DNA from: Eoetvoesiella caeni
GTDB lineage: Bacteria; Pseudomonadota; Gammaproteobacteria; Burkholderiales; Burkholderiaceae_B
Direction of reading: 5' to 3'
NCBI RefSeq assembly: GCF_003315175.1
Contig: NZ_QNRQ01000006.1
Span: forward strand, 186,001-250,000
Length of the DNA stretch: 64,000 bases
Below, piece by piece: positions 1 to 9,438 of the stretch (its first letter is position 1; every line of letters begins with the position of its first letter). The translations under genes and the position numbers were made by a program. Below the pieces are notes generated by a model. The model was not told the DNA's origin. It searched no databases and saw only the letters and a program-made list of their open reading frames with translations.

Positions 1-647
1 AGATCAGTACCAGTTGCACGCAAATTCCGGTTTCCAAAGGCGTGTGTGAAGATAATCAGGGCATTTGGTGGGGCAAGGACTATACCGACGCGTCCGTCGT
101 TCCTAACGGCGGTGCCGGCTATAACAGTTGCGCCGAGGTGAACAGGGCGCTTTTCAAGGCCGCTCCCACACGTACTCTTCTGGACATACTGCCCGAGGTC
201 TCTACGGCCATTCGCAATGACCGCTACAAGCTGGTCCAGAACACGACCCAGACTTACGACCCGGGCACGGACAAGATTGGTTCTGCGGTCACCGAAGAGC
301 TGTACGAAATCAACCAAGCCGTACCGACGCCGCTGCTTGATACGACCACTCGCAATCTTCTGCCGGCCACGACAGCGGAAACGCAGGCCGCCTACAACGA
401 CTTGAAGTCCAAGCTCGACAATATGCTGGCTTCCGAGCCGGACTGTCCCGGCGACGGCAACAAGGATGGCGTGGTCAACGCCGAGGACTTGTCGAATTGG
501 GGACGAATAGCTCATGCCTGGGGGCTTTCCAGCGTCTACGACTTCATGGTCAACAATGTTTTCGATGGGTTGACGAATACCGTCGACGGAGACATCATTC
601 AGAACAATCTGGGCAAAACCTGCGCGAGTGCACATGCTATCTACTAA
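1..647 (+). CDS. Sulfatase, C-terminal part only (gene starts before the window)
   Basis: The reading frame is open from base 3 to the TAA at 645-647, so this is the last ~215 residues of a longer protein. It lacks the catalytic N-terminal half, and the family is assigned by comparison with the complete sulfatase at 1872-4028. The two share a VCED-x-x-G-x-W segment, a DILP-x(5)-AIRND-x-(Y/F)-KLV segment, a (Y/F)-x(2)-(D/N)QA-P-x-P block and the same cysteine-bracketed tail. That tail, 444-644, opens with CPGDGN and closes with GKTC, and contains a dockerin/EF-hand-like loop with Asp and Asn at ligand positions. The second loop is degenerate compared with the paralogue. The gene overlaps the start of the maturase gene by 14 bases, which implies co-transcription and probably coupled translation. 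The likely role is hydrolysis of a sulfate ester outside the cytoplasm; the substrate is unknown. Confidence 0.75.
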   Translation, partial: ISTSCTQIPVSKGVCEDNQGIWWGKDYTDASVVPNGGAGYNSCAEVNRALFKAAPTRTLLDILPEVSTAIRNDRYKLVQNTTQTYDPGTDKIGSAVTEELYEINQAVPTPLLDTTTRNLLPATTAETQAAYNDLKSKLDNMLASEPDCPGDGNKDGVVNAEDLSNWGRIAHAWGLSSVYDFMVNNVFDGLTNTVDGDIIQNNLGKTCASAHAIY

Positions 648-1791
648 ACCTTCCCGCCGCCAGCTACTAGTGGCCGTCGGCACGGCAATCGGAGTCTTGG
701 TCGCGGGCGGGGCGCTGGGCTGGGCCGCCTGGCCGGCAAAGCCCGACGCACCGGCACAGCCGGTGGTCGTTCTGGGCGATGGCGTCTCCACGCCCAAGAA
801 CATGGCCTGGGTGCCTTCGGGCGTCTTCCTGATGGGCAGCGACAGCAAGCTGGCCCAGCCTAACGAACGTCCGGCCCATCCGGTCAAAGTTCATGGGTTC
901 TGGATGGATGTCACCCACGTTACCAACGATCAATTCGCCGAATTCGTGCGCCAGACGGGCTACGTTACCACCGCCGAGAAAAAACCCGACTGGGAAACGA
1001 TACGCGTGCAGTTGCCCGCGGGTACGCCGCGGCCGCCCGACGACGTGCTGGTGTCCGGCGCCATGGTGTTCGTCGGTACCAGCGGGCCCGTCAATCTTCA
1101 GGACTATTCGCAGTGGTGGCGCTATGTGCCCGGCGCCGATTGGCGTCACCCGCAGGGCCCCGGCAGCTCCATCGAAGGCAAGGGGGACCACCCCGTGGTT
1201 CAGGTCAGCTACGAGGACGCCCTGGCGTATGCCAAATGGGCGGGCAAGCGCCTGCCCACCGAAGCGGAGTGGGAATTCGCGGCACGGGGCGGGCTGGAGC
1301 AGGCAACCTACGTCTGGGGCGACGAGCTCATGCCCGAGGGTCAGATGCAGGCCAACTATTGGGACTCCCGCGAGCGCCGTTTTCCTGTAATAAGCCCCAA
1401 GGCGGGCGGCGCGGTCGGCACGGTGGCGGCCGGCACCTTTCCGCCGAACGGCTATGGCTTGTCGGACATGACGGGCAATGCCTGGCAGTGGGTGGCCGAC
1501 TGGTATGGCGCCGACTACTTTGCCAAGCAGGCACGCCTTAAAGAAACCATCGACAACCCCAAAGGCCCGGCCAGTTCGTTCGACCCTTCCGAGCCGGGCG
1601 TGCCAGCCGGGGCGCCCAAGCGCGTCATTCGCGGCGGTTCGTTCCTGTGCAACGAGTCCTACTGCCTGTCGTACCGGCCCAGCGCGCGGCGCAGTTCCGA
1701 TCCATACAGCCCGATGTCCCATGTGGGCTTCCGGCTGGTGAAGGACGCGCCGGCGCCTGGAAAGCAATTGGCATCCAGCGCCAAGCCTTAA
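634..1791 (+). CDS. Formylglycine-generating enzyme (sulfatase-modifying factor) with N-terminal membrane anchor
   Basis: 385 residues from the ATG at 634; an in-frame GTG at 628 is an alternative, and no clear ribosome site decides between them. The FGE/SUMF1 domain begins near residue 50 with the W-V-P-x-G-x-F-x-M-G-S pattern. Near the C terminus is RGGSFLCNESYC followed by Y-R-x-S-A-R-R. This places Cys339 and Cys344 five residues apart, exactly as the two active-site cysteines of human SUMF1, so the protein should oxidise the sulfatase cysteine to formylglycine (copper- and oxygen-dependent in characterised members). Residues 7-30 hold an SRRQLL-type basic segment and one hydrophobic helix, suggesting a Tat/Sec signal or anchor and hence a periplasmic catalytic domain. 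It overlaps the upstream sulfatase, and its obvious clients are the two flanking sulfatases. Confidence 0.9.
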   Translation: MLSTKPSRRQLLVAVGTAIGVLVAGGALGWAAWPAKPDAPAQPVVVLGDGVSTPKNMAWVPSGVFLMGSDSKLAQPNERPAHPVKVHGFWMDVTHVTNDQFAEFVRQTGYVTTAEKKPDWETIRVQLPAGTPRPPDDVLVSGAMVFVGTSGPVNLQDYSQWWRYVPGADWRHPQGPGSSIEGKGDHPVVQVSYEDALAYAKWAGKRLPTEAEWEFAARGGLEQATYVWGDELMPEGQMQANYWDSRERRFPVISPKAGGAVGTVAAGTFPPNGYGLSDMTGNAWQWVADWYGADYFAKQARLKETIDNPKGPASSFDPSEPGVPAGAPKRVIRGGSFLCNESYCLSYRPSARRSSDPYSPMSHVGFRLVKDAPAPGKQLASSAKP

Positions 1792-1817
1792 GGCAGGAAT
1801 AGCCCAAAGGCCAAAGC

Positions 1818-1858
1818 AAAACCCCGGGATTGTTTATTTCCCGGGGCTTATTTTATTT
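1818..1858. terminator. Bidirectional intrinsic terminator
   Basis: The perfect 8-bp stem ccccggga (1822-1829) / tcccgggg (1839-1846) with a 9-base loop is followed on the plus strand by cttattttattt. On the minus strand the stem is followed by ttttgcttt. It lies between the convergent maturase and sulfatase genes and should stop transcripts from both sides. Confidence 0.85.
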
Positions 1859-1871
1859 GGCCGCAGCGTTT

Positions 1872-4028
1872 TCAGGTGGACGGCGGCCTGCAATCCTTGC
1901 CCAGGTTTTGCTGGATGACGGCCAAGTCGGCCGCGTCGGTGACGCCGTCGTGGTTGAAGTCGTACCAACTGGACTTGCCGCCGTTGGACGTGTTGAAGCG
2001 CTTCCAGTTTTCAATGTCTGTGCTGTCGACCACCAGATCCAGGTTGCCGTCGCCCGGACAAACGATTCTGCTGCTTGTCAGCTTTTGCAATTCGGTTTGC
2101 AGCGCCGTGTAGTTTTGCTGCTGTTCGGCTGTCAATGCCGGCTGGTCTAGAAGGTTGAGTCCGGCGCGGTCAAGCATGGGGAGTGGCGTGGCCTGGTCGA
2201 CTTGGTAGAACTCTTCGGTGGGCTCAATGTTTCCACTGCCGCAGTTAAGGCGTTCAATGCGCACCAGCTTGAACAGGTCGTTGCGGATGGCTTTTTGCGA
2301 GTCGGGCAGGATGTCGACCGTTGCCTGGCCCTTACTGGCCAGGTAGTCGTTGACCGCGCAGCAGGACGCCAATCCCGCCGGGGCCGCCGCGCTGCCGGGG
2401 CCGTACCAGGTTCCGCCCTGGTCTTCGCACACGCCTTGCTGCGGAAAAACCTGCACGCAAACGTTGGACGCAGGAATGACGCAAGGGGGTGCGGCGGTGG
2501 CGGAAATATTGGTTCCCATTTCGGTGTAGTTGGTGCTGCGGATGCTGGCGTGGCCGGGATCGGTCAGATACGGCAGCACCGGCTTGGCATCCAGTCCGCG
2601 GGCGGCGGGTACCACCTGGCTTACGTCGATGCCGGCCAGTTCGCCGAATAGGCTGAACATGTCGGTCGAGCTCACCATGTGCGGGACATCGCGGTCAGGC
2701 TGTTTGACCATGGGGCCGGCCACGATTAAGGGAACCCAGACGCCGGTCTGGTAAGGAAAGCCCTTGGCGCGGGTAAAGTCGAATGGCAGTTTTACGCTGG
2801 GTGCATAAGTGCCGTTGTCGCCCATGATGATGACCGTGGTGTTGGTGCTTTCGGGTCGATAGTCCAGCGTGCCGTCGTTCTTGTACTGGGCCAGGCCGGT
2901 CTCGACCAGCAGGCGGCCGATTTCCTTGTCCATGGCTTCCAGCATCTGGTTGGTCAGTATGCGCTGCTGTGGGAGGTCCGCGCCGCATGTAAAGCTGCCA
3001 GTAGGGAAGGACTTTGCCGGCAGCAGGGAAACCGGAGGCGGCTGCAGCGGCGTATGGATGGCGGAGTAGCCGACACTGGCCATCCAGGGCTGGGTCGGCG
3101 CCTGTTGCTTGATCCAGCGCACGGCCGCATCGGTTTCCGTGGTGCTGCGGTATCCGCGGCTGCGTTGGTCAGAGGGTGGGTAGACTTCGACCTTGCCGTT
3201 GGGCTGGTTGATGATCAGTGCGCTGGTGTAGTAGCCGTTTTGTACGGTGAAGTCGATATAGGCCGGCTTTGCCGCCTTGCACGACTGGCCCGGGTCGAAG
3301 ATGCCGCCGCCTTCCAGGCAGGTACGGCCCGGCGTGGCGGCAGTCGCGGTGGATATTTCGGTGCAAACGCCGGTGGCCTGATAGCAGGCTCCGCCGTCTT
3401 TGCCGTTGGCCGGATCGTCCGTGGTGTTGGGCACGAAGCCGCAGCCGTAAGTGCCGGCCGGAGCCACGCCGCCCGCCGTCGTGTCGATGGGATAAGGCCC
3501 GCCGTCCAGATAGCCTTCGAAGTAATCCCAGCCCAATTCGTGCATGACGCCGTCGCCCAGCGGGTTGTTGGCGGGATTCAGGTCGGAACCTGACAGGTGC
3601 ATTTTGCCTATGATGGCATTGACGTAGCCTTTCTGTTTCAGTACCTTCGGGGTCGTGATTTCGTAGGGCGATACCTGCGAATTGGCAAGGTCAAGAGCAA
3701 CGACGGCATTCTTCACATCGGTGCGGAAGGGATAGCGTCCCTGAAAGAACGTTGCCCGGGTGGGGGTGCATGTGGGCATGGACCAGGCATTGCGAAAGCG
3801 CACGCCTGCATGTGCAATGGCGTTCAGGTTGGGAGTTTGCGCCGGAGTGGCGCCACCGTAGCCGAACACGGGCAACTGATCGACGCCCAGATCGTCCAGC
3901 ACGACAAAAAGTATATTTGGCGGCTGGGGCGGATCGTTGGAAGCCACATTGTTGCCGCTGTCGCTGCATGAAGTTAAGGTCAGTGCGGCGGCTGCCGCCG
4001 CGAGCAAAGCTGGAAGCGTCTTGTTCAA
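1872..4028 (-). CDS. Sulfatase lipoprotein with dockerin-like C-terminal tail
   Basis: 718 residues, TTG start chosen because GGAGA lies 6-10 bases upstream. Residues 1-21 are a lipoprotein signal (L-T-S-C21, Ser at +2, so probably an outer-membrane lipoprotein; no twin-arginine motif). PNILFVVLDD at 37-46 supplies the metal-binding aspartates of the alkaline-phosphatase/sulfatase fold. C87-T-P-T-R91 is the cysteine-type sulfatase signature, which needs conversion of Cys87 to formylglycine. GDNGTY further on is the usual second metal-site region. The C terminus (about residues 657-714) runs from CPGDGN to GKDC and carries two EF-hand-like loops resembling type I dockerin repeats. Cysteine-rich insertions such as VCEDQGGTW are shared with the paralogue at 1-647. 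The gene is convergent with the maturase gene. The substrate cannot be deduced. Confidence 0.9.
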   Translation of the reverse strand: MNKTLPALLAAAAAALTLTSCSDSGNNVASNDPPQPPNILFVVLDDLGVDQLPVFGYGGATPAQTPNLNAIAHAGVRFRNAWSMPTCTPTRATFFQGRYPFRTDVKNAVVALDLANSQVSPYEITTPKVLKQKGYVNAIIGKMHLSGSDLNPANNPLGDGVMHELGWDYFEGYLDGGPYPIDTTAGGVAPAGTYGCGFVPNTTDDPANGKDGGACYQATGVCTEISTATAATPGRTCLEGGGIFDPGQSCKAAKPAYIDFTVQNGYYTSALIINQPNGKVEVYPPSDQRSRGYRSTTETDAAVRWIKQQAPTQPWMASVGYSAIHTPLQPPPVSLLPAKSFPTGSFTCGADLPQQRILTNQMLEAMDKEIGRLLVETGLAQYKNDGTLDYRPESTNTTVIIMGDNGTYAPSVKLPFDFTRAKGFPYQTGVWVPLIVAGPMVKQPDRDVPHMVSSTDMFSLFGELAGIDVSQVVPAARGLDAKPVLPYLTDPGHASIRSTNYTEMGTNISATAAPPCVIPASNVCVQVFPQQGVCEDQGGTWYGPGSAAAPAGLASCCAVNDYLASKGQATVDILPDSQKAIRNDLFKLVRIERLNCGSGNIEPTEEFYQVDQATPLPMLDRAGLNLLDQPALTAEQQQNYTALQTELQKLTSSRIVCPGDGNLDLVVDSTDIENWKRFNTSNGGKSSWYDFNHDGVTDAADLAVIQQNLGKDCRPPST

Positions 4029-4284
4029 GGTATTCTCCAGTGGGCGGCATCGCTTGTCGGCAAATATGGCCAGTTCCTTCTAAGAAATAGATATTGCCGG
4101 CGCAGCCTGATCAAAATGATGTCGGGCTTTGGCCTTCATGCAAGCCGTAAATGGAATATCGCTTCAGTTGGTATAACCATTGGGGTGGTCTGTATAAATG
4201 TCATTAATTGTGATTTATATAGCTATTTTGAAAAAATCGTAACAGATTTGCATTTGGTGAACAATCAAAAATTTCCTTTCGCCA
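4029..4284. other. AT-rich intergenic region upstream of the sulfatase gene
   Basis: No supported gene. The stretch from about 4130 to 4275 is strikingly AT-rich for this window and separates the sulfatase gene (starting at 4028, minus) from the 3' end of the type II secretion operon (4285). It must contain the sulfatase promoter and the end of the gsp transcript, but I could not pick a convincing -35/-10 pair or a hairpin with a T-run. Confidence 0.5.
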
Positions 4285-5496
4285 TCACTGGATCATCTGG
4301 TTTATTTCTATGATTGGCATCATGACGGCCAGCACAATTACCAGCACAATGCCGCCCATGATCAGGATCATCAAAGGTTCCAGCAGCGCCGTCATGGTCA
4401 TGGCGCGGCGTTCCAGTTCGTTCGAAAGCGTACGTGCTGCGCGTTCGAGCATGGCGGGCAATTCGCCCGTGCGTTCGCCGCTGCCAATCAGATGAATCAG
4501 CAAGGGTGGAAAGATTTTTTGCGCCTGCAGCGCGGCCGCCAGCGGGCTGCCTTCGCGGACATGGCGGGTAGCTTCGTCCACGGCCACGCGCAGCTTGTCG
4601 TTGCCCAGGGTGCGGCGCGCGGCCTCAAGCGCCACCAGCAGGGAAACCCCGCTACTGGTCAGAATGGCCAGCGTCGCGGCGTAGCGGGCGGTGTTCACGC
4701 CCAGCACATAGCGGCCCAGCAAGGGCAGGCGCAATACCCGCGCATGCCAGGCCAGACGGGCCGCTGGATGGCGCAAATGCCAGCGCCAGAGGGCGAACAG
4801 CGCTGCCAGCGCCGCGACCGTAATGGCACCCCAGTCGCGCACGAAGCCGCTGGCGGAAAGCATGAGGCGGGTCAGGAGGGGCAGGGTTTGATGCGTCTGG
4901 CTGAATGCACCCACCACCTGTGGCACGACGTAGCTGAGCAGGAAAATGACGATGGCTATCGAAACAATAGTGACGATGATCGGATAGATAAAGGCCGTCA
5001 GGATTTTATTGCGCAAGGCCCCGCGGGTTTCAATGTGGTCGGCAAGCTTTTCCATGACCTGGGATAGGTCGCCCGACTGCTCGCCGGCGTCGATCAGGGC
5101 GCGGTAAATAGGCGGAAAGTCGCGGGGGCGTGCAGCCAGCGCTTCGCCCAGCCGATGGCCGGCGCGAATGTCCGCCCGCACCGAGGCCAGCGTATGCGCC
5201 ACATGCTGGCGCTCGGCCTGTTCCAGTGTGGCGCTAAGTGCGGCTTCCAGGGGAAGGCGCGCGGCCAGCAGGCTGGCCAGCTGGCGGGTAAGCCAGCCTA
5301 GATCGGAATCGCTGATGCGCGGACCTTTCAGAATCTGGCCCGCCGTGGCGCGCCCGCCGCTGGCGGCCCGCAGCGACAGCGGCAACAGCCCGCGTGAGCG
5401 CAAGCTCTGGCGGGCATTGCGTTCGCTGTCAGCATCGATCAGCCCGCGTTCAATGCGTCCGGCCGCATTGGCGGCCTCGTATTGGTAGGTGGGCAT
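4285..5496 (-). CDS. gspF: Type II secretion inner-membrane platform protein GspF
   Basis: 403 residues, normal for GspF. The start MPTYQYEAANAAGRIERG is typical of the family, and two T2SF domains follow (roughly residues 70-190 and 270-395). Hydrophobic helices lie near 170-190, 215-235 and 375-398, the last in the conserved end G-x-V-x-x-I-V-L-A-V-M-M-P-I-x-E-I-N. GspF is the polytopic protein that couples the GspE ATPase to pseudopilus assembly. It is the last gene of the minus-strand gsp operon, 21 bases after gspE. Confidence 0.96.
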   Translation of the reverse strand: MPTYQYEAANAAGRIERGLIDADSERNARQSLRSRGLLPLSLRAASGGRATAGQILKGPRISDSDLGWLTRQLASLLAARLPLEAALSATLEQAERQHVAHTLASVRADIRAGHRLGEALAARPRDFPPIYRALIDAGEQSGDLSQVMEKLADHIETRGALRNKILTAFIYPIIVTIVSIAIVIFLLSYVVPQVVGAFSQTHQTLPLLTRLMLSASGFVRDWGAITVAALAALFALWRWHLRHPAARLAWHARVLRLPLLGRYVLGVNTARYAATLAILTSSGVSLLVALEAARRTLGNDKLRVAVDEATRHVREGSPLAAALQAQKIFPPLLIHLIGSGERTGELPAMLERAARTLSNELERRAMTMTALLEPLMILIMGGIVLVIVLAVMMPIIEINQMIQ

Positions 5497-5517
5497 ATCG
5501 TCTCCGTCTAAAAAGGA

Positions 5518-6939
5518 TCAGGCGTCGCGTGTTACGCGAGCCATTTCTTCATCGGTGGTAACGCCTTGGGCAATCCAGCGTCCGCCATCTTCGCGCAGGC
5601 TGCGCATGCCCGTACGCTGCGCGGCCTGGCGCAAGGCCTGTTCGTCGGCGTTGGCATGGATCATGCTGCGCAGAGTGTCGTCCATGGAGAACAGCTCGTG
5701 CACGCCGGTGCGTCCGCTGTATCCGGTATGGCTGCAAGCTGCGCATCCGCCGGGGTTCCAGCCGGCCGTGCCGTCGTCGCGGCTGGTCTTGCATTGCGGG
5801 CATAGCTTTCTTATCAATCGTTGGGCCAGCACGCCTTGCAGGGTTGACGCCAGCAGGAACGGTTCAACACCCATATCGGTCAGGCGGGTAACGGCGGAAA
5901 TGGCATCGTTGGTGTGCAGCGTAGCCAGGACCAGGTGGCCGGTCAGCGAGGCCTGGACCGCAATCTGCGCGGTCTCCAGGTCGCGGATCTCGCCGATCAT
6001 GATGACGTCGGGATCCTGGCGCAGGATGGCGCGCAGGGCGGCCGCAAACGTCAGGTCGATGCGGGGGTTCACCTGGGTTTGCCCGATGCCCGGCAAGTCG
6101 TATTCGATAGGGTCTTCCACGGTAAGAATATTGGTGGTGGCGGCATCCAGGCGGCCGAGCGCGGCATACAGGGTTGTACTTTTGCCGCTGCCGGTGGGGC
6201 CGGTGACCAGCACAATGCCGTGCGGTTGGCGAATCAGCCTGTCCAGTTGGGCCAGTACATCGGGCGCCATGCCCAGCCGTTCCAGCTCCAGCCGTCCGGC
6301 TTCTTTATCCAGCAGGCGCAATACGGCGCGTTCGCCGTGTCCCGTAGGCAGGGTGGAGACGCGCACATCGATGGGACGCCCGCCCACGCGCAGGGCGATG
6401 CGGCCATCCTGCGGCAGGCGCTTTTCGGCTATGTCCAGGCTGGCCATGATCTTGATGCGCGACACCAGGGCGTTATGCAGCGCCCGGCGCGGGCTGACGA
6501 TGTCGCGCAAAGTGCCGTCGACGCGGTAGCGCACCACCGAATGTGTTTCGAAGACTTCCAGGTGAATGTCGCTGGCGCCGTCGCGGGCGGCCTGGGTGAA
6601 CAGCGCATTGATCATGCGGATCACCGGGGCATCGTCATGGGCTTCGAGCAGGTCTTCTATTTCCGGGATGTCCTGCATCAGCCGGTCGAGGTCGACTTCG
6701 TTGGCGGCCGCGTCCACCACTGCGGCCGCGTCGCCGGTTTGCGCGTAAGCGGCCGCTAACAGAGTGTCCAGTTCGGAGTCGGGGACTTCGCGGTGGGCGA
6801 GTTCGCCGTGGCGCCGCCGTATTTCAGCCAGCGCCCAGTCCGGCGTGCTGGCGGAGGTCGTCAGCATCATGCCCGAAGTACCGGTCTGGATAAGGGCGCG
6901 GTAAGTGCGCGCCCAGGCATACGGAAGCCGGGTATTCAT
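5518..6939 (-). CDS. gspE: Type II secretion ATPase GspE
   Basis: 473 residues. Residues 1-100 form a short N1E-like domain that would bind GspL. The ATPase core has GPTGSGKST at 247-255 (Walker A), [10 protein letters not shown] at 311-320 (Walker B/Asp box) and TLHTND (His box) at 340-345. Cys380, Cys383, Cys399 and Cys402 form the tetracysteine zinc element of GspE/PilB ATPases. The start codon overlaps the gspD stop as ATGA (6936-6939). It powers pseudopilus extension from the cytoplasmic face. The N-terminal region is shorter than in many GspE proteins. Confidence 0.97.
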   Translation of the reverse strand: MNTRLPYAWARTYRALIQTGTSGMMLTTSASTPDWALAEIRRRHGELAHREVPDSELDTLLAAAYAQTGDAAAVVDAAANEVDLDRLMQDIPEIEDLLEAHDDAPVIRMINALFTQAARDGASDIHLEVFETHSVVRYRVDGTLRDIVSPRRALHNALVSRIKIMASLDIAEKRLPQDGRIALRVGGRPIDVRVSTLPTGHGERAVLRLLDKEAGRLELERLGMAPDVLAQLDRLIRQPHGIVLVTGPTGSGKSTTLYAALGRLDAATTNILTVEDPIEYDLPGIGQTQVNPRIDLTFAAALRAILRQDPDVIMIGEIRDLETAQIAVQASLTGHLVLATLHTNDAISAVTRLTDMGVEPFLLASTLQGVLAQRLIRKLCPQCKTSRDDGTAGWNPGGCAACSHTGYSGRTGVHELFSMDDTLRSMIHANADEQALRQAAQRTGMRSLREDGGRWIAQGVTTDEEMARVTRDA

Positions 6940-9404
6940 AGCTTGCTGGAGGAAATCGGCGCAGTTGGCGGGATTGGAGCGGCTGCGGGGTTTGAACCCG
7001 CAGGCGCGGACATGGGCAGGGAGTTGTCCGATTCACGCAGGTCCAGCAGGCCGGTGTTCGGATTGCGTTCGAATTGGGGAAGCTGCCTCATGCCGGTGTC
7101 AGGTGCAAACCAGGTGGATTTTGCTGGTAGCCGCGCCTGTGCCGACCGCATGTAGTTGTAGCGGTCCAACGTTACGCTGGCGCCGTCCAGGGCGTTGCGC
7201 ACAATATGCGGGCGCAGAAAAACCATCAAATTGGTCTTCTTGCGGCTGCGCGTGTCGTAGCGGAACAGATTGCCCAAAATGGGAATATCGCCCAGCAGGG
7301 GCACCGAGCTTGTGCCGCCGGACATAGTGTCTTCCAGCAGCCCGCCCAGCACGATGATTTGTCCGTCGTCAACCAGTACGTTGGTTTGCAGTGCGCGTTT
7401 GCGCGTGATTATTCCTGTGGCCTGGGTGGAGGCAGGGTCAAGGCTGCTGACCTCCTGGTACAGGGCCAGCTTGACGGTGCCGCCTTCGGAAATCTGCGGG
7501 CGGATACGCAAGGTCAAGCCAACGTCTTCCCGCGTTATGGTTTGGAAGGGGTTGCTGGATCCATCGCCCGAGGTCGTGTATTGCCCGGTGACGAAAGGCA
7601 CGGTCTGGCCAACAATGATGCTGGCTTCTTCGTTGTCCATGGTCATCAGGTTGGGCGTGGAAAGCACATTGGCGTTGACTTTTGTTTGCATGGCGCGGGC
7701 CAGCACACCAAGGTTCAGGATTTCGCTGCCCAGGATGTTGACCGTACCCTTGACGACGCCCAGGCTTAAACCCGTGGCCAGAGCGTCTATGGTGGTTTTC
7801 CCCTGGGGGTTGAAGCCGCTGCCGCCCAGGTTCGCACCGCCGAAGAACGATGAGTCGCCGCTATTTACATTGTTGCCGCCCGCCGCCCACTGGATGCCGA
7901 ACTGGGCGGCGTCGTCGGCGTTGACCTCGACGATCAGGCTTTCGACCAGGACTTGCGCACGGCGCTGGTCCAGTTGGTCGATGACCTCACGCAGGCTGCG
8001 GTAGAGCGGATCGGGTGCGGAGATGATGAGTGTGTTGGTGGAAGGGTCGGCCTGGACGGTTGCGCCGCCGGCTGTAAACGCGACCGGCTGCATGGGGTTG
8101 CTGTCGGTGCCGCCAAGTGTTCCGGTTGCGCCGCCCATGGCGGTATTTCTATTGGCGCTGTAGCCTGTATTGGACTTCGCGGCGCCGTTCATCCCCGGCA
8201 TGCCGGTCATTACGGAGGCGCTGCCCGCGCCGCCCTGCATCGTGCCTGACAAGCCGCCGTTCGAGAGATTGCCCGACGCCGAACCGCCGGTATTGCCGCT
8301 GCTTGCACCCTGGCCGCCGAGCGCGCCGCGCAGTACTTCGGCCAGGCGCGTTGCCTGGGCGTTGCGCAAGTACACAACATGCAGGTTGCCGGCGCGGGAC
8401 TCGGGGCTGTCGATGCGCTCGATCAGGTCGCGCGCAAGCACCAGTTTGTCGGGACTGCTGGCGCGCAGCAGGACGGAGTTGCTGCGCGGGTCGGCGACCA
8501 CAACGGTTTGCTGGGTGGCATCGCCGCTGCTGCGGGTGTCCAGCAATTGCGCTGCCAGTGCCGCGACGTCCAGCGCAACGCCGTATCGAATGGGAACGAC
8601 GTCGGTGCTGGTGGAGTCCGGCGTGTCGATGCCGGCAATGACTTGGGCGATGCGGTCCAGGTTGTCTGCGTAATCGGTAATGACCAGTGTGTTATTGCCC
8701 GTGTAGGCGTTGATGGGATTGTTCGGCGCGATCATGGGCCGAAGTATGGGCACCAGGTTAGTGGCATTTTCATAGCGCAGCTGAAAGACGCGCGTGACAA
8801 GTTCTCCGCTATGGGCGGCGGCCTGCCCGGCGCCGCTGCTTACCGGGACTCCCTGCAGCTTGGCGTCGGCCTCGGGCACGACGCGGCTGACGCCGTCGAC
8901 GTCGACCACGGCGAAGCCTTGCATGCGCAAGGCGCCAAGCAGCATTGAGTAAGCCGTATCCGGATTCACAGGAACCTCCGAGACGAGCGTCAATTGGCCT
9001 TTGACACGGGGGTCGACCACAAAATTGCGTCCGGTGAATCGGGCCATTGCGCGCACAACGCCTTGTAAATCGGCGCCGACGAAGTTAAGCGTGGTGGAGT
9101 CGGCCGCCGAGCTTCTGCCGGCCGTTGCGGATGCGGGCGCGAGACTCTGGTTCTGGCTGGATGGGCGCCGCGGGGCGGGCCGCGCACGCGGCGCGGGTTC
9201 CGGCAGCGGCGATGAGGCTGTTCCGGGAGGGCCTTCCTGGCGCCAACCCTGGCCTGTGGATGTGTGGACGACAAGTTGCGAGCCGGCCTGGTCGCCAGAT
9301 TGGGGCGGGGTAGCGCAACCGGCTAAAACCAGGGATAGCGCCAGCGTCGACAAGGCCGGATGGAAATGATAGCTGCGGCTCATTGTTTTATGGATATATT
9401 TCAT
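6936..9404 (-). CDS. gspD: Type II secretion outer-membrane secretin GspD (lipoprotein-type)
   Basis: 822 residues. The signal peptide ends in the lipobox L-A-G-C30, so the secretin is predicted to be lipidated; Met8 is an alternative start. The N0 domain starts around residue 105 ([26 protein letters not shown]), followed by N1-N3 repeats. A Gly/Ser/Asn-rich low-complexity insert occupies about residues 368-440. The secretin core runs from about 480 to 770 and includes the V-P-x-L-G-x-I-P-x-L-G-x-L-F motif. Lipidated secretins such as HxcQ can reach the outer membrane without a separate pilotin, and no gspS is visible here. The gene lies 34 bases after gspN and overlaps gspE by 4. Confidence 0.96.
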   Translation of the reverse strand: MKYIHKTMSRSYHFHPALSTLALSLVLAGCATPPQSGDQAGSQLVVHTSTGQGWRQEGPPGTASSPLPEPAPRARPAPRRPSSQNQSLAPASATAGRSSAADSTTLNFVGADLQGVVRAMARFTGRNFVVDPRVKGQLTLVSEVPVNPDTAYSMLLGALRMQGFAVVDVDGVSRVVPEADAKLQGVPVSSGAGQAAAHSGELVTRVFQLRYENATNLVPILRPMIAPNNPINAYTGNNTLVITDYADNLDRIAQVIAGIDTPDSTSTDVVPIRYGVALDVAALAAQLLDTRSSGDATQQTVVVADPRSNSVLLRASSPDKLVLARDLIERIDSPESRAGNLHVVYLRNAQATRLAEVLRGALGGQGASSGNTGGSASGNLSNGGLSGTMQGGAGSASVMTGMPGMNGAAKSNTGYSANRNTAMGGATGTLGGTDSNPMQPVAFTAGGATVQADPSTNTLIISAPDPLYRSLREVIDQLDQRRAQVLVESLIVEVNADDAAQFGIQWAAGGNNVNSGDSSFFGGANLGGSGFNPQGKTTIDALATGLSLGVVKGTVNILGSEILNLGVLARAMQTKVNANVLSTPNLMTMDNEEASIIVGQTVPFVTGQYTTSGDGSSNPFQTITREDVGLTLRIRPQISEGGTVKLALYQEVSSLDPASTQATGIITRKRALQTNVLVDDGQIIVLGGLLEDTMSGGTSSVPLLGDIPILGNLFRYDTRSRKKTNLMVFLRPHIVRNALDGASVTLDRYNYMRSAQARLPAKSTWFAPDTGMRQLPQFERNPNTGLLDLRESDNSLPMSAPAGSNPAAAPIPPTAPISSSKL

Positions 9405-9438
9405 GACTGTATCGATAGGCCTGTGGTTTTATGGTGCG

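Noticed and set aside
667-1767. 366-codon open frame antisense to the maturase
   Set aside because: The sense frame encodes a complete FGE domain with catalytic cysteines.
4116-4313. Possible small gene next to gspF
   Set aside because: Lies in the AT-rich spacer, runs into gspF on the opposite strand, and has no start signals.
5489-6529. 346-codon open frame antisense to gspE
   Set aside because: Arg/Ser-rich, no family motif, no ribosome site; it shadows the strongly supported gspE.
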